This document shows, piece by piece, positions 27,501 through 35,288 of a DNA stretch of 63,841 nt (within the stretch, counting starts at the first letter, position 1; each line of letters begins with the position of its first letter). Source of the DNA: Paenibacillus sp. J45TS6 (GTDB lineage Bacteria; Bacillota; Bacilli; Paenibacillales; Paenibacillaceae); the NCBI RefSeq assembly GCF_018403285.1, contig NZ_BOSJ01000021.1, positions 1 through 63,841 on the forward strand. Direction: 5' to 3'. The notes beneath the pieces are model-generated. The model was given only the letters and a program-made list of their open reading frames with translations, did no database searches and was not told the origin of the DNA. The translations under genes were made by a program, and so were the position numbers.

Positions 27501-28057
27501 TGCTCGCAGAAGAAATTAATAAACGTAAAGTAACAATGCTTGGTGAGGAAGCTCCACAAGAGTCCAGCTGGACAACAGCGATTGATCTAGGGATCGATGC
27601 TTACTTGCCGTCAGATTATATCTATGATAGCATTCAAAAAATTGAAATTTATAAAAAAGTGGCTGTTCTTGCTTCCTTTGATGATACGATGGAACTGGAA
27701 GATGAACTGGTGGATCGTTTTGGTGATTTACCGGAGGCAGTTACGAACTTGCTCACTGTGGCGAGACTTAAAATCTATGGTAAAACCTATGGTATTGAGT
27801 CGATCGTACAGCGTGGAGATGACATAACTCTGAAATTCTATGAGGGTCAAGAAAAAGCTGTAAATGGAGCAAAACTTATTCAGATTGGAAATCAGTTTGA
27901 AAGACGTGTACAATTTGAACAAGGACAAAGTATGTCTATTCATGTAAAAGGTAAAGGACTCAGCGATTTGGAGCTTCTTCAATTGCTAGAGAAATTCCTT
28001 GCAGCCATGAAGGATGCTTTTAAATCAAAGGGGGAACTTCAAGATGTTGCGAAGTAA
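24533..28057 (+). CDS. mfd: Transcription-repair coupling factor Mfd
   Basis: Mfd removes RNA polymerase stalled at DNA lesions and recruits UvrA. The 1174-residue protein shows the family order: a UvrB-like N-terminal part, the RNA-polymerase-interacting domain starting at KVGDYVVHQNHGIGKYMG, the RecG-like translocase with Walker A GDVGYGKTEVAI (from Gly640), DEEQ box and TATPIPRTLHMSM, the second RecA lobe with RGRVGRSNR, and the C-terminal TRCF domain. I chose TTG 24533 because AGAGAGGTG ends 7 bases upstream; GTG 24512 is in frame but poorly placed. Confidence 0.97.
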   Translation: MLQALIDAYSKDSDFESIASGVTSGMKEQLISGLTGSARQIMIAALHKQLDRPMLVVTHNMFAAQKVADDLQEALSADQVLLYPANELIAAEAAISSPETLAQRIDVLLKCAKGFRGIVVIPLSGARRYLPSPEIIANAEITLQQGGTLELESFLRGMVELGYERVERVETQGEMSVRGGIIDFFPVTSGLAYRVELFDDEIDSIRTFDPIDQRSIEKTNQVVITPCKELIANEAKMKQAADRAAILLEEQLEKTTDRQAKLRLRDEIHREIELLREHVYFPEIYKYVTELYPEKQTIYDFMPQDTVLIFDEPARLLETGKQLERDESEWSMHLLQNGKTLPQLTLSLDHEEVLYKRPFQTLFISVFLRQVPHTLPQNILNMVSRSMQDFHGQMNVLKAEMERWQKAGVQVFMLASSEERLDRMRRVLQDYDIHEPTMMIGSLQSGFEMPSIHLAVITEGEMFSQKQRKVRKPIRNVDNAERIKSYSELKVGDYVVHQNHGIGKYMGIGTLEVAGIHKDYMHILYAGGDKLSVPIEQIDLIQKYVGSEEKEPKIYKLGGNDWTRVKNKVRSSVQDIADDLIKLYAARQSSPGYAFEKDTAEQQEFEDLFPYDETRDQERAIEEIKKDMEQSRPMDRLLCGDVGYGKTEVAIRAAFKAAIEGKQVAVLVPTTILAQQHYETFRERFSGYPFNVSVLSRFRTRKEQNETTKGIKEGTIDIVIGTHRLLSQDLVFKDLGLLIVDEEQRFGVTHKEKLKKLKTNVDVLTLTATPIPRTLHMSMLGVRDLSVIETPPENRFPVQTYVVEHSQTLVREAIERELARGGQVYYLYNRVQGIQEMAAEISDLVPGARVGVGHGQMTESELEKTILDFLDGEFDVLVSTSIIETGVDIPNVNTLIVHDADKMGLSQLYQLRGRVGRSNRIAYAYFTYQRDKVLTEVAEKRLQSIKEFTELGSGFKIAMRDLTIRGAGNLLGAEQHGFIASVGFDLYSQMLAEEINKRKVTMLGEEAPQESSWTTAIDLGIDAYLPSDYIYDSIQKIEIYKKVAVLASFDDTMELEDELVDRFGDLPEAVTNLLTVARLKIYGKTYGIESIVQRGDDITLKFYEGQEKAVNGAKLIQIGNQFERRVQFEQGQSMSIHVKGKGLSDLELLQLLEKFLAAMKDAFKSKGELQDVAK

Positions 28058-29195
28058 TAAAAAATCCTGGAAGACGATTGCGGTGACAATGGTCGGCGTA
28101 TTATCGATATCTCTTCTGGCTGCTTGTGGAAATGGCGATGATCAAAATGCGGCAAGCGACGATAATAGTGCGATCATCGTTAAATATGATGGCGGTGAAA
28201 TTACAGAAAATGAATTTAATACTGAGATGAAAATCATGAAATTTATGAGTCCTCAGTACGCACAGCTCATGGAAATGGATGAGTTCCGTGAATATCTAGT
28301 TGAGCAGCAAGTGACTTATGAGTATTTGAGCAATCAAGCTTCTGACGAATCCAAGAAACAAGGAGAAGAAGAAGCAGACAATCAGCTTGCTCAGATGAAA
28401 GAACAAGTTGGAGATGAGCAGTGGAAAGCAATGCTCGAAAATTATGATCTTACTGAAGCAGATATCAAAAATTATATGGCTCGTGTTTTGACCATTGTTA
28501 AGGATAAATCACCAAAAGTAACGGAAGAAGAATTGAAAGCACAATATGACGCTAGCCCTGAGCAATTTATTACAGCTACCGTTCGTCACGTCCTGATCAG
28601 CTTCCAAGATCCTGAAACACAAGAAGAGCGTGCAGAAGGTGAAGCACTGAAAATCGCAAAAGAAGCAAAAGCAAAACTGGATAAAGGAGAAGATTTTGCT
28701 GCTGTAGTGAAAGAATACTCCGAGGATCCAGGTTCTGTTGAAAATGGCGGTTTGTATGAAGATACTCCTATTGTATCTTGGGTAGAAGCTTTCAAAGAGG
28801 CGGCTAAAACTTTAGAAATCAACAAGATCAGCGATCCTGTCGAAACAGATTATGGATATCACATTATCAAGGTAGAGAAACGTACAGAACCAACCTTTGA
28901 AGAATTAACACAAGAACAAAAAGATACACTTGCTAATACCATCGTAAATACACAAATCCAAACCTTCATGGAAAAAGAGCTTGATGGAATTATGAAAGGT
29001 GAAATCAAGCTTCCTGCAAATCCTGCAGCTGAAACAGAAGGAACCGATACTGAGGGAACAGGTACCGAAGGTACAGAGACTGAAGGTACAGAAGGAACTG
29101 AAACAGGAACTGAAGGTACGGACAAAGGAACAACAGATACCGAAGGAACCGATGCAGGTACTGAAAGTACAGAACCAACAACCGACAGTAAATAA
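28044..29195 (+). CDS. PrsA-like peptidyl-prolyl isomerase lipoprotein
   Basis: This is an extracytoplasmic parvulin-type foldase of 383 residues anchored by a lipid. The signal peptide ends at LLAAC, with Cys28 as the lipidation site. An N-terminal SurA-like chaperone region is followed by a PpiC domain at about residues 175-275 (TVRHVLISF to GYHIIKVEKR). The last ~50 residues are a low-complexity tail of Thr-Glu-Gly repeats. It starts at ATG 28044 inside the end of mfd, overlapping by 14 bases, behind AAAGGGGG. In B. subtilis spoVT follows mfd directly, so this gene is an insertion into the conserved order. Tandem terminators follow. Confidence 0.9.
   Translation: MLRSNKKSWKTIAVTMVGVLSISLLAACGNGDDQNAASDDNSAIIVKYDGGEITENEFNTEMKIMKFMSPQYAQLMEMDEFREYLVEQQVTYEYLSNQASDESKKQGEEEADNQLAQMKEQVGDEQWKAMLENYDLTEADIKNYMARVLTIVKDKSPKVTEEELKAQYDASPEQFITATVRHVLISFQDPETQEERAEGEALKIAKEAKAKLDKGEDFAAVVKEYSEDPGSVENGGLYEDTPIVSWVEAFKEAAKTLEINKISDPVETDYGYHIIKVEKRTEPTFEELTQEQKDTLANTIVNTQIQTFMEKELDGIMKGEIKLPANPAAETEGTDTEGTGTEGTETEGTEGTETGTEGTDKGTTDTEGTDAGTESTEPTTDSK
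29037..29190 (+). repeat. Imperfect Thr-Glu-Gly coding repeats
   Basis: The end of the PrsA-like gene holds short imperfect repeats of a GAAGGAAC-like or GAAGGTAC-like unit that encode TEGTE-type residues. Such tracts can change length by slippage; in the protein they would form an acidic, flexible tail. Confidence 0.8.
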
Positions 29196-29235
29196 TCAGG
29201 TCGGACAAGCAGGATAGCATAGAACGTAATCCATT

Positions 29236-29259
29236 AGACGCGGGTAACCGCGTCTTTTT
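29236..29259 (+). terminator. First of tandem terminators after the PrsA-like gene
   Basis: AGACGCGG and CCGCGTCT form an 8-bp stem with a 4-base loop and a T-run. Confidence 0.88.
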
Positions 29260-29268
29260 GGTATAACG

Positions 29269-29292
29269 AAACCTTCTAGGAAGGTTTTTTCT
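29269..29292 (+). terminator. Second of tandem terminators after the PrsA-like gene
   Basis: AAACCTTC and GAAGGTTT pair around TAG, followed by a T-run. Confidence 0.75.
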
Positions 29293-29345
29293 TTATATAC
29301 AGACAAATTTTAAGTAGGTTTATTGAACGATATTATAAGGTCCAT

Positions 29346-29375
29346 GTATAAGGAAATGGGAACAGATGAATACTA
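29346..29375 (+). promoter_or_regulatory. Sigma-G promoter for spoVT
   Basis: GTATA (29346-29350) fits the sigma-G -35 GHATR. After an 18-base spacer AATACTA (29369-29375) fits CATNNTA with one mismatch. B. subtilis spoVT is sigma-G dependent. Confidence 0.6.
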
Positions 29376-29471
29376 TGGTCTAGATATCACACTAAACTAA
29401 CTACCTTAATCCCTCCGTTATAAAAGGACAGTAGTTGAAAAATCTTCTCGAGAAAGTGGGGCAACATGTAA

Positions 29472-30014
29472 ATGAAAGCTACTGGTATCGTCCGCCGTAT
29501 TGATGACCTCGGTCGTGTCGTAATTCCCAAAGAAATTCGTCGTACTTTACGCATTCGTGAAGGTGATCCACTTGAAATTTTTGTGGATCGGGATGGCGAG
29601 GTTATTCTGAAAAAGTATTCACCTATTGGTGAATTGGGTGATTTTGCAAAGGAATATGCGGAATCCTTGTTTGAAAGTACAGGACATGTAACGCTCATCA
29701 CTGACCGTGATACGATTATTACGGTAGCTGGCGGATCTAAAAAAGAATACCTGGAGAAGCAAATCGGAAATTTGGTTGAGCACTCCATGGATAACCGTAA
29801 AACTTTGCTTGAGAACAGCAGTGGATCTTATGAAATAGCTAAAGATCATAATGAAACTTTATCATCCTTTGTTGTAGCACCGATTATATCTGGAGGAGAT
29901 CCTATCGGTGCCGTGATATTGTACAGCAAAGATGAATCAACAAAAATGTCTCAACTTGAAGTGAAAATGTCTGAAACCGCAGCTGCATTCCTTGGCAAGC
30001 AAATGGAGCAGTAA
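29472..30014 (+). CDS. spoVT: Stage V sporulation regulator SpoVT
   Basis: SpoVT tunes sigma-G-dependent forespore genes. The 180-residue protein has an N-terminal AbrB-type DNA-binding domain (MKATGIVRRIDDLGRVVIPK) and a C-terminal GAF-like domain of about 110 residues (LITDRDTIITVAGG to IGAVILYSKD). The ATG follows a weak GAGAAAGTGGGG site. The promoter is sigma-G-like and the gene has its own terminator. Confidence 0.96.
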   Translation: MKATGIVRRIDDLGRVVIPKEIRRTLRIREGDPLEIFVDRDGEVILKKYSPIGELGDFAKEYAESLFESTGHVTLITDRDTIITVAGGSKKEYLEKQIGNLVEHSMDNRKTLLENSSGSYEIAKDHNETLSSFVVAPIISGGDPIGAVILYSKDESTKMSQLEVKMSETAAAFLGKQMEQ

Positions 30015-30022
30015 AGAACAAT

Positions 30023-30056
30023 AAACTCCCGCCTGTAAGAGGGCAGGAGTTTTTTG
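30023..30056 (+). terminator. spoVT terminator
   Basis: AAACTCC-CGCC pairs imperfectly with GGGCA-GGAGTTT, followed by a T-run. Confidence 0.82.
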
Positions 30057-30138
30057 CTTTTACATAAAGAGGTATAATAGGTTTCGTATTGTAAAGGAAC
30101 ATAGCGTCCTACCCTATAGAAGAAGTAGGTAAGCCTAT

Positions 30139-31803
30139 ATGAAATCAATGGAAACCAGTACAAAAATGCTTCAGGGAGCATTTATACTCAGCGTAGCTGC
30201 ACTATTATCAAAATTGATTGGAACACTGCAGAAGATCCCTCTGCAAAATATAGCGGGTGACAGTGTATTTGGTATTTATAATACGGTTTATCCTCTTTAT
30301 ATGATGTTCATTACACTAGCGACAGCTGGATTCCCTATAGCAGTATCCAAGCTGGTTGCTGAAGCCAACGCTAGGGGTGACCAAACTGAAGGTGAGCGTG
30401 TTCTTAAAGTTACTTCTGTGCTCTTAGCGGTACTTGGAGGACTGCTTAGCCTGCTCATGTATCAATTTGCTCCGCAGATTAGCCATTTCATTGATAATGA
30501 AGAGGTAGTTCTCTCCATTCGTACTGCTTCCCTGGCATTTTTATTTGTGCCTGTCATGACAGGCCTTAGGGGATACTTTCAGGGCCTGCAGGATATGATG
30601 CCTACGGCTGTTTCTCAAATCACAGAGCAGACCGTACGTGTAACCGTCATGCTTGTATTGTTATTTATACTGATTGAACGAGGGGCATCAGCAGAAACGA
30701 TTGCAGCAGGGGCCATGTTAGGCTCTGCCCTGGGTGGAGCCGCCGCACTGCTCTTCATGTGGTTTTTCTGGTTAAGAAGGGGAAAGAGGAGAGTTGTTCA
30801 TGCTGAGCAGCTGCGTCTCGAAGAAAATGTGCTTACTAGTGAGAAGGGTCTGAAATCAGATCGAAAGTCTATATCTTCTCTTCTGATTAGTGTGCTCCGT
30901 TATGCTATTCCCGTTGCACTTGGTTCGGTTGTCGTCCCATTAATGAATATGGTTGATACTTTCACTGTTCCACGCCTGCTAAAGCAGGAAGGGATGGCTG
31001 ATATAGAAACGATGAGACTTTTTGGCATCTATAATCGGGGGATTCCGCTTGTACAGTTAGTGACCATGCTAGCTACGACATTGTCGGTGTTATTCATCCC
31101 TGCTATTGCTGAAGCGAAGGTGCGAAGTGATCAAAATACAATCCATAGGCAAAGCAGTCTTGCCCTCAAGTGGTTTTGGCTCATTGGTCTGGCTGCTGCT
31201 GCGGGTATGGCGGTGCTGGCTGGACCCATCAACCAGATGCTTTATATCACGACCGAAGGAACAAGTACGATGCGTATATTGGCACTCACTGCTGCCGGAA
31301 GCGCAGTCAGCGTCATTGCTGCAGCCTTACTTCAAGGGTATGGTGCAGTTAAAGCACCGGCCCTTATTATGCTGACTGCCGCGGGTGTCAAAACACTGCT
31401 AAATGAGCTGCTAGTGCCGTATTTAGGTATCAATGGAGCAGCTTGGTCCTCGGCAGCAGGTTATGCGCTGGCCGCTTTGTTAAACGTATTGCTGCTTTCT
31501 CGTATACTGAGGCTGCGAGTATCCTTGACTGCTGGCTTATTAAAACCATTCCTCATTATCGCTGCTATGTCGCTGACGGCGGCCGGGGTGGCATGGGGCA
31601 CCGAGGTTATAATTGGTGCTTTGGGAATGGGTTCAGGCAACCGAATAACTGCGCTTGTGCAAAGCCTACTCGGTATTACTGCTGGCGTAATCATATTCAT
31701 GATTGGTACAATCCGCACAAAATGGATAACAGCAGAAGAGATCACTATGCTTCCTAAGGGAGAGAAGCTGATGAAGCTGTTTCACAAATTAAGATTAATA
31801 TAA
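30139..31803 (+). CDS. yabM: MATE/MurJ-like polysaccharide flippase (YabM, SpoVB family)
   Basis: This 554-residue integral membrane protein belongs to the polysaccharide-export / lipid-flippase group that includes SpoVB and YabM. It has about 14 hydrophobic segments, starting with FILSVAALLSKLIGTLQ and the conserved IAGDSVFGIYNTVYPLY. A charged cytoplasmic loop at residues ~213-250 separates the two halves. It probably moves a lipid-linked cell-wall or cortex precursor; the substrate is not known. It lies between spoVT and yabN, as in B. subtilis. Confidence 0.88.
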   Translation: MKSMETSTKMLQGAFILSVAALLSKLIGTLQKIPLQNIAGDSVFGIYNTVYPLYMMFITLATAGFPIAVSKLVAEANARGDQTEGERVLKVTSVLLAVLGGLLSLLMYQFAPQISHFIDNEEVVLSIRTASLAFLFVPVMTGLRGYFQGLQDMMPTAVSQITEQTVRVTVMLVLLFILIERGASAETIAAGAMLGSALGGAAALLFMWFFWLRRGKRRVVHAEQLRLEENVLTSEKGLKSDRKSISSLLISVLRYAIPVALGSVVVPLMNMVDTFTVPRLLKQEGMADIETMRLFGIYNRGIPLVQLVTMLATTLSVLFIPAIAEAKVRSDQNTIHRQSSLALKWFWLIGLAAAAGMAVLAGPINQMLYITTEGTSTMRILALTAAGSAVSVIAAALLQGYGAVKAPALIMLTAAGVKTLLNELLVPYLGINGAAWSSAAGYALAALLNVLLLSRILRLRVSLTAGLLKPFLIIAAMSLTAAGVAWGTEVIIGALGMGSGNRITALVQSLLGITAGVIIFMIGTIRTKWITAEEITMLPKGEKLMKLFHKLRLI

Positions 31804-31902
31804 GCATAAACAATGAGTGCTCTATTTTTGGCTTGATGTAAAAGCATGATATAGTTACAGTTAACAAGGTTTATTTAGAAGCCATTTATTTGGAGGGGTC
31901 AC

Positions 31903-33402
31903 ATGAGCACAGCAATCACAGTGGTTGGTCTAGGTTCAGGCGGGGAAGATCAACTGACTTTAGGCATTTTGAAAAGGTTACAAAAAGCGAGCAGGATCTA
32001 TGTTCGGACGCTTGATCATCCGGTATGCAAAGATTTAGAAAATCTTCATTTATCGTTGACTTCGTTCGATAGTATATATGAGGCAAAAAGTTCTTTCCCA
32101 GAAGTATATGATAGTATTGCAAACGAGCTTATTCAGCTTGCGAAGCAAGGCACAGTGGGTGAAGAGATCGTGTATGCTGTACCCGGACATCCTATGGTAG
32201 CAGAGGCAACGGTAGGACTTCTAAAAGAGCGCTGCGCTGAACAGGGAATTCCTCTCTCTATACTCGGGGGAGAAAGCTTCCTGGATGAGGCATTTATACG
32301 ACTTGGATTTGATCCTATCGAAGGATTTCAATTACTTGATGCGGGTGTTATTGACCGCGAATTGCTACAGCCTAAGCTACATACGGTCATTGGACAAGTG
32401 TATGATGTATTCACTGCATCTGACGTTAAGCTAAGTCTGATGGAGGTGTATCCAGATGACACGAAGATCATTGTTGGACATGCACTCGGTATTGAAGGAC
32501 AGGAGGTTATTCAGGAAGTCGAGCTATATGAACTGGATCGCGTAGAAGGATACGGCAATTTATCACTTATTTATATACCAAAAAGTGACAATGAGCAGCT
32601 CACCAGACGTACGTTTGGCCGTCTTCATGAAATTGTTGAAATTCTGCGAAGCCCGGAAGGATGTCCTTGGGACCGTGAACAGACCCATGCTTCCATCCGC
32701 AAGAATCTAATTGAGGAAACGTATGAAGTCCTGGAGACAATTGATGATGATGATCCAGATCATATGAAAGAAGAGCTCGGCGACTTGCTGCTTCAAATTA
32801 TGCTGCACTCTCAGATGGAAGAAGAGCTGGGTACATTTGATGTCTATGACGTCATTCAAGGTCTGAATGACAAGCTCATTTTTAGACACCCGCATGTTTT
32901 CGGAGACAACAAGGCAGAAGATGCTGGAGAAGCGCTAGCCAACTGGGAAGCGATGAAAGCAGAAGAGAAGAAGCTCAAAGGACAAGCAAAAGAGGGAACC
33001 TCTATACTTGATGGTGTTCCTAGAGATCTTCCAGCGTTAATGAAAGCTTACAAGCTTCAAAAGAAAGCATCGAAAGTCGGTTTTGACTGGGATCGGGTAG
33101 AAGACGTGTTTATTAAGGTTGAGGAAGAGCTTAGCGAGCTAAAAGAGGCAATTAAGTTGAATTATGCTGCAGAAGAGCAGATGCTGGAACTCGGTGATGT
33201 TTTATTCGCTACTGCTAACATCTCGAGGTTTATTGGAGTCGATCCAGAGGAAGCGCTAGCTGCTACAAACCGTAAATTTACCCGTAGATTTAAGTACATC
33301 GAGTCTCGTCTTGCCGAGCAAGGAAAGACCATCGAAGACAGCACGCTTGAAGAGATGGAAGCATGCTGGCAAGAAGCAAAGCAGGAACTGAAAGATTACT
33401 AA
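31903..33402 (+). CDS. yabN: Fused tetrapyrrole methylase / MazG NTP pyrophosphohydrolase (YabN)
   Basis: This 499-residue protein joins two domains. Residues 1-~225 form a tetrapyrrole-methylase-like domain (TVVGLGSGGEDQLTLG, AVPGHPMVAEATV). Residues ~240-499 contain two MazG modules with metal-binding EEXXE motifs (EETYEVLETIDD and EEELSELKEA). MazG-type enzymes hydrolyse non-canonical NTPs. The same fusion is found in B. subtilis YabN. GGAGGGG precedes the ATG. The N-terminal domain's target is unknown. Confidence 0.93.
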   Translation: MSTAITVVGLGSGGEDQLTLGILKRLQKASRIYVRTLDHPVCKDLENLHLSLTSFDSIYEAKSSFPEVYDSIANELIQLAKQGTVGEEIVYAVPGHPMVAEATVGLLKERCAEQGIPLSILGGESFLDEAFIRLGFDPIEGFQLLDAGVIDRELLQPKLHTVIGQVYDVFTASDVKLSLMEVYPDDTKIIVGHALGIEGQEVIQEVELYELDRVEGYGNLSLIYIPKSDNEQLTRRTFGRLHEIVEILRSPEGCPWDREQTHASIRKNLIEETYEVLETIDDDDPDHMKEELGDLLLQIMLHSQMEEELGTFDVYDVIQGLNDKLIFRHPHVFGDNKAEDAGEALANWEAMKAEEKKLKGQAKEGTSILDGVPRDLPALMKAYKLQKKASKVGFDWDRVEDVFIKVEEELSELKEAIKLNYAAEEQMLELGDVLFATANISRFIGVDPEEALAATNRKFTRRFKYIESRLAEQGKTIEDSTLEEMEACWQEAKQELKDY

Positions 33403-33485
33403 CGCTCGAAATCGGATTGAAAGTCATAAATAGCGGGTATTTGAATAATACGAGAACTACTGCCATGAATTAAGCTGGGCTTGGT

Positions 33486-33515
33486 TTGACAACGACACCT
33501 AAAATGTCGTATTCT
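33486..33515 (+). promoter_or_regulatory. hup promoter with palindromic operator
   Basis: TTGACA (33486-33491) and TATTCT (33510-33515) are separated by 18 bases. The spacer is almost wholly filled by the palindrome ACGACA-N7-TGTCGT (33492-33510). A repressor bound there would block RNA polymerase. The same CGACAC...AAAATGTCGTA string occurs in the Spo0A-box region of abrB. Confidence 0.65.
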
Positions 33516-33533
33516 TTACCAAACTTGAAACCA

Positions 33534-33584
33534 CTGCGTGTGTCACATTAAAAAAAGACGCATTGCAGCAGGATTTTTAGTGAC
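33534..33584 (+). other. Structured hup leader with competing hairpins
   Basis: TGCGT (33535-33539) can pair with ACGCA (33558-33562), and GTCAC with an A-run (33542-33556) can pair with a T-run plus GTGAC (33574-33584). Each pairing places the other's partner in its loop, so they probably exclude each other. The leader of hup is about 160 nt. No known riboswitch is recognised. Confidence 0.35.
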
Positions 33585-33684
33585 TTAGCAAGAATAGAAG
33601 TGTAGTAACGGCACGTGATACTAAGAAGCGTTTTTACGCAGGAAGTGCACGTCGTATTTTCTTTAATTTGGGAGGCCTTTAACA

Positions 33685-33957
33685 ATGAATAAAACAGATT
33701 TGGTAAACAATATTTCAGAAAAAAGTGGACTTACGAAAAAAGACGTAGAAGCGGTTCTTAATGGTTTCCTTGGTGAAATTACAGATGCCCTTGCAAATGG
33801 CGACAAAGTACAACTCATTGGCTTTGGCACTTTCGAAACTCGCAGACGTTCCGGACGTACAGGACGTAACCCGCAAACAGGAAACACAATTGAAATTCCA
33901 GAATCTAATGTTCCTGCATTTAAGGCAGGAAATAAACTTAAAGAAGCTGTAAAATAA
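33685..33957 (+). CDS. hup: DNA-binding protein HU
   Basis: HU is the main nucleoid architectural protein. The 90-residue product has the canonical MNKTDLVNNISEKSGL start, the core GDKVQLIGFGTFETRRR, the DNA-binding beta-arm RTGRNPQTGNTIEIP with its tip Pro, and the C-terminal VPAFKAGNKLKEAVK. GGGAGGCC precedes the ATG. In B. subtilis hbs lies elsewhere; here it sits between yabN and rqcP and shares a TAATG junction with rqcP. Confidence 0.97.
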   Translation: MNKTDLVNNISEKSGLTKKDVEAVLNGFLGEITDALANGDKVQLIGFGTFETRRRSGRTGRNPQTGNTIEIPESNVPAFKAGNKLKEAVK

Positions 33958-34241
33958 TGAGAGTAGATAAATTCCTTAAAGTTTCGAGACTGATTAAACG
34001 CCGTACGGTGGCTAAGGATGTCTCCGAACAGGGGAGAGTCCTGATCAATGGACGAGAGGCGAAGCCAAGTAGTGCTGTCAAAGTCGGTGATGAAATTACC
34101 GTACAGTTCGGACAGAAACTTGTAACCGTTCGAGTAGAGCGTTTGGCAGAAAGCACGCGTAAAGAAGAGGCTTCGAGTCTATTCACCGTGGTGAAAGAAG
34201 AGCCTATTGCCAGAGATAACGGGTTGGACTTTTTAAGTTAA
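33957..34241 (+). CDS. rqcP: RqcP (YabO), S4-domain ribosome quality-control factor
   Basis: RqcP binds the 50S-peptidyl-tRNA complex with RqcH and supports alanine tailing of stalled nascent chains. The 94-residue protein has a complete S4 RNA-binding domain (MRVDKFLKVSRLIKRRTVAK to VKVGDEITVQFG in shorter conserved blocks) and a short tail. Its ATG overlaps the TAA of hup by one base, so translation should be coupled. In B. subtilis yabO follows yabN; here hup is inserted. A terminator follows. Confidence 0.93.
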   Translation: MRVDKFLKVSRLIKRRTVAKDVSEQGRVLINGREAKPSSAVKVGDEITVQFGQKLVTVRVERLAESTRKEEASSLFTVVKEEPIARDNGLDFLS

Positions 34242-34259
34242 CCTTTGTTTTACAGTAAC

Positions 34260-34302
34260 AAGCGTGCTAATCCTGATTATGAGGGAGAAGCACGCTTTTT
34301 TA
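34260..34302 (+). terminator. Terminator after rqcP
   Basis: AAGCGTGCT and AGCACGCTT form a perfect 9-bp stem with a 20-base loop and a T-run. Confidence 0.9.
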
Positions 34303-34340
34303 ATTTCCTTCTGCTACTGTTCTAATCCTTCTTAACCTCC

Positions 34341-34348
34341 CATAAGCT
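34341..34348 (+). promoter_or_regulatory. Possible sigma-E -10 element for yabP
   Basis: CATAAGCT matches the sigma-E -10 CATANNNT (and with the next A also CATANNNTA). The -35 is weak. B. subtilis yabP is sigma-E dependent. Confidence 0.3.
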
Positions 34349-34375
34349 AGGTGTAAGAAGGGAGGGGTACATGCC

Positions 34376-34660
34376 ATGATAGACCATGTGAAACCGAAAC
34401 AGCACAGTTTAACCATGCAGAACCGGAAGCAACTTGATATTACAGGTGTTTTGAATGTTGAGAGTTTCGATAATGAGGAATTCTTACTCAAGACAGAGCT
34501 CGGTCACCTAACCATTAGAGGGCAAAATTTACATATCAAAAACCTCAGTCTTGAAGAGGGACTCTTATCGATTGAAGGTCATGTAAGTTTTCTCGCCTAT
34601 TTAGATCCCGGTTCAAGTTCCAAATCCGGAAAAGGAATTCTCGGCAAGTTGTTCAAATGA
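34376..34660 (+). CDS. yabP: Sporulation protein YabP
   Basis: YabP is a small mother-cell protein needed for normal spore development, though its exact role is not known. The 94-residue product matches the family (RKQLDITGVLNVESFDNEEF, GHLTIRGQNLHIKNL). It belongs to the YabP/YqfC fold. GGGAGGGG precedes the ATG. It overlaps yabQ by 4 bases (ATGA), so the two are coupled. Confidence 0.92.
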   Translation: MIDHVKPKQHSLTMQNRKQLDITGVLNVESFDNEEFLLKTELGHLTIRGQNLHIKNLSLEEGLLSIEGHVSFLAYLDPGSSSKSGKGILGKLFK

Positions 34661-35226
34661 ATCCAGAAATTCAGTGGATCACATTAGGATGGATGCTCTT
34701 CTCCGGAGCGGCACTGGGAATGGTCTATGACAGTTACCGGGTCCTGTCTCTCTCGTTCCGGTTTCCGAGATGGAGTATCCATACAATCGATTTGGTATAT
34801 TGGATCGCAGCAGCCGTGTTTGTATTTAACATGCTGTATGCCAGTAACCATGGGGAGTTACGATTTTATGTCTTTTTGGGGCTTTTTTTAGGGGTTTGGG
34901 TCTATTTTTTGGTTTTAAGTGTTTTGACTCAAAAATTTGTGGTAATGTTAATTGGAATTATAAAGCAGATCTGTTATATAATTTACCGTGCGCTTTACAT
35001 CATCTTAGTCATTCCTATAAAAGGGATACTTCGGCTATTACGGATTTTGTTTGGTTTTGTTATAGCGATTCTCCTTTTTCTGATCAGAATGGTTTATTAC
35101 ATAATTAGACCGTTTCTTAAACTTCTTTATTTGCCGATAAGACCCTTGATCAGTAAATGGCAGACTCCAAGCTGGATAGCACGTATGTTCAATCGGGTTA
35201 AAGAATGGTGGAACTACTGGTTCTGA
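34657..35226 (+). CDS. yabQ: Spore cortex biosynthesis protein YabQ
   Basis: YabQ is an outer-forespore-membrane protein needed for cortex formation in B. subtilis. The 189-residue protein starts WITLGWMLFSGAALGMVYDSYRV, a family signature, and has about four hydrophobic segments, the last in a very Ile-rich and Leu-rich central region (about residues 95-160). A basic tail follows. It overlaps yabP by 4 bases. Confidence 0.9.
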   Translation: MNPEIQWITLGWMLFSGAALGMVYDSYRVLSLSFRFPRWSIHTIDLVYWIAAAVFVFNMLYASNHGELRFYVFLGLFLGVWVYFLVLSVLTQKFVVMLIGIIKQICYIIYRALYIILVIPIKGILRLLRILFGFVIAILLFLIRMVYYIIRPFLKLLYLPIRPLISKWQTPSWIARMFNRVKEWWNYWF

Positions 35227-35288
35227 TCTTATTCACAAAATGGGCTGGTTAGCTCAAATTCCTACCTAATCATGAAGGAGGTACGCGT

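Noticed and set aside
29345-29401. 18-codon frame upstream of spoVT
   Set aside because: It overlaps the sigma-G promoter itself, so it would not lie in the transcript.
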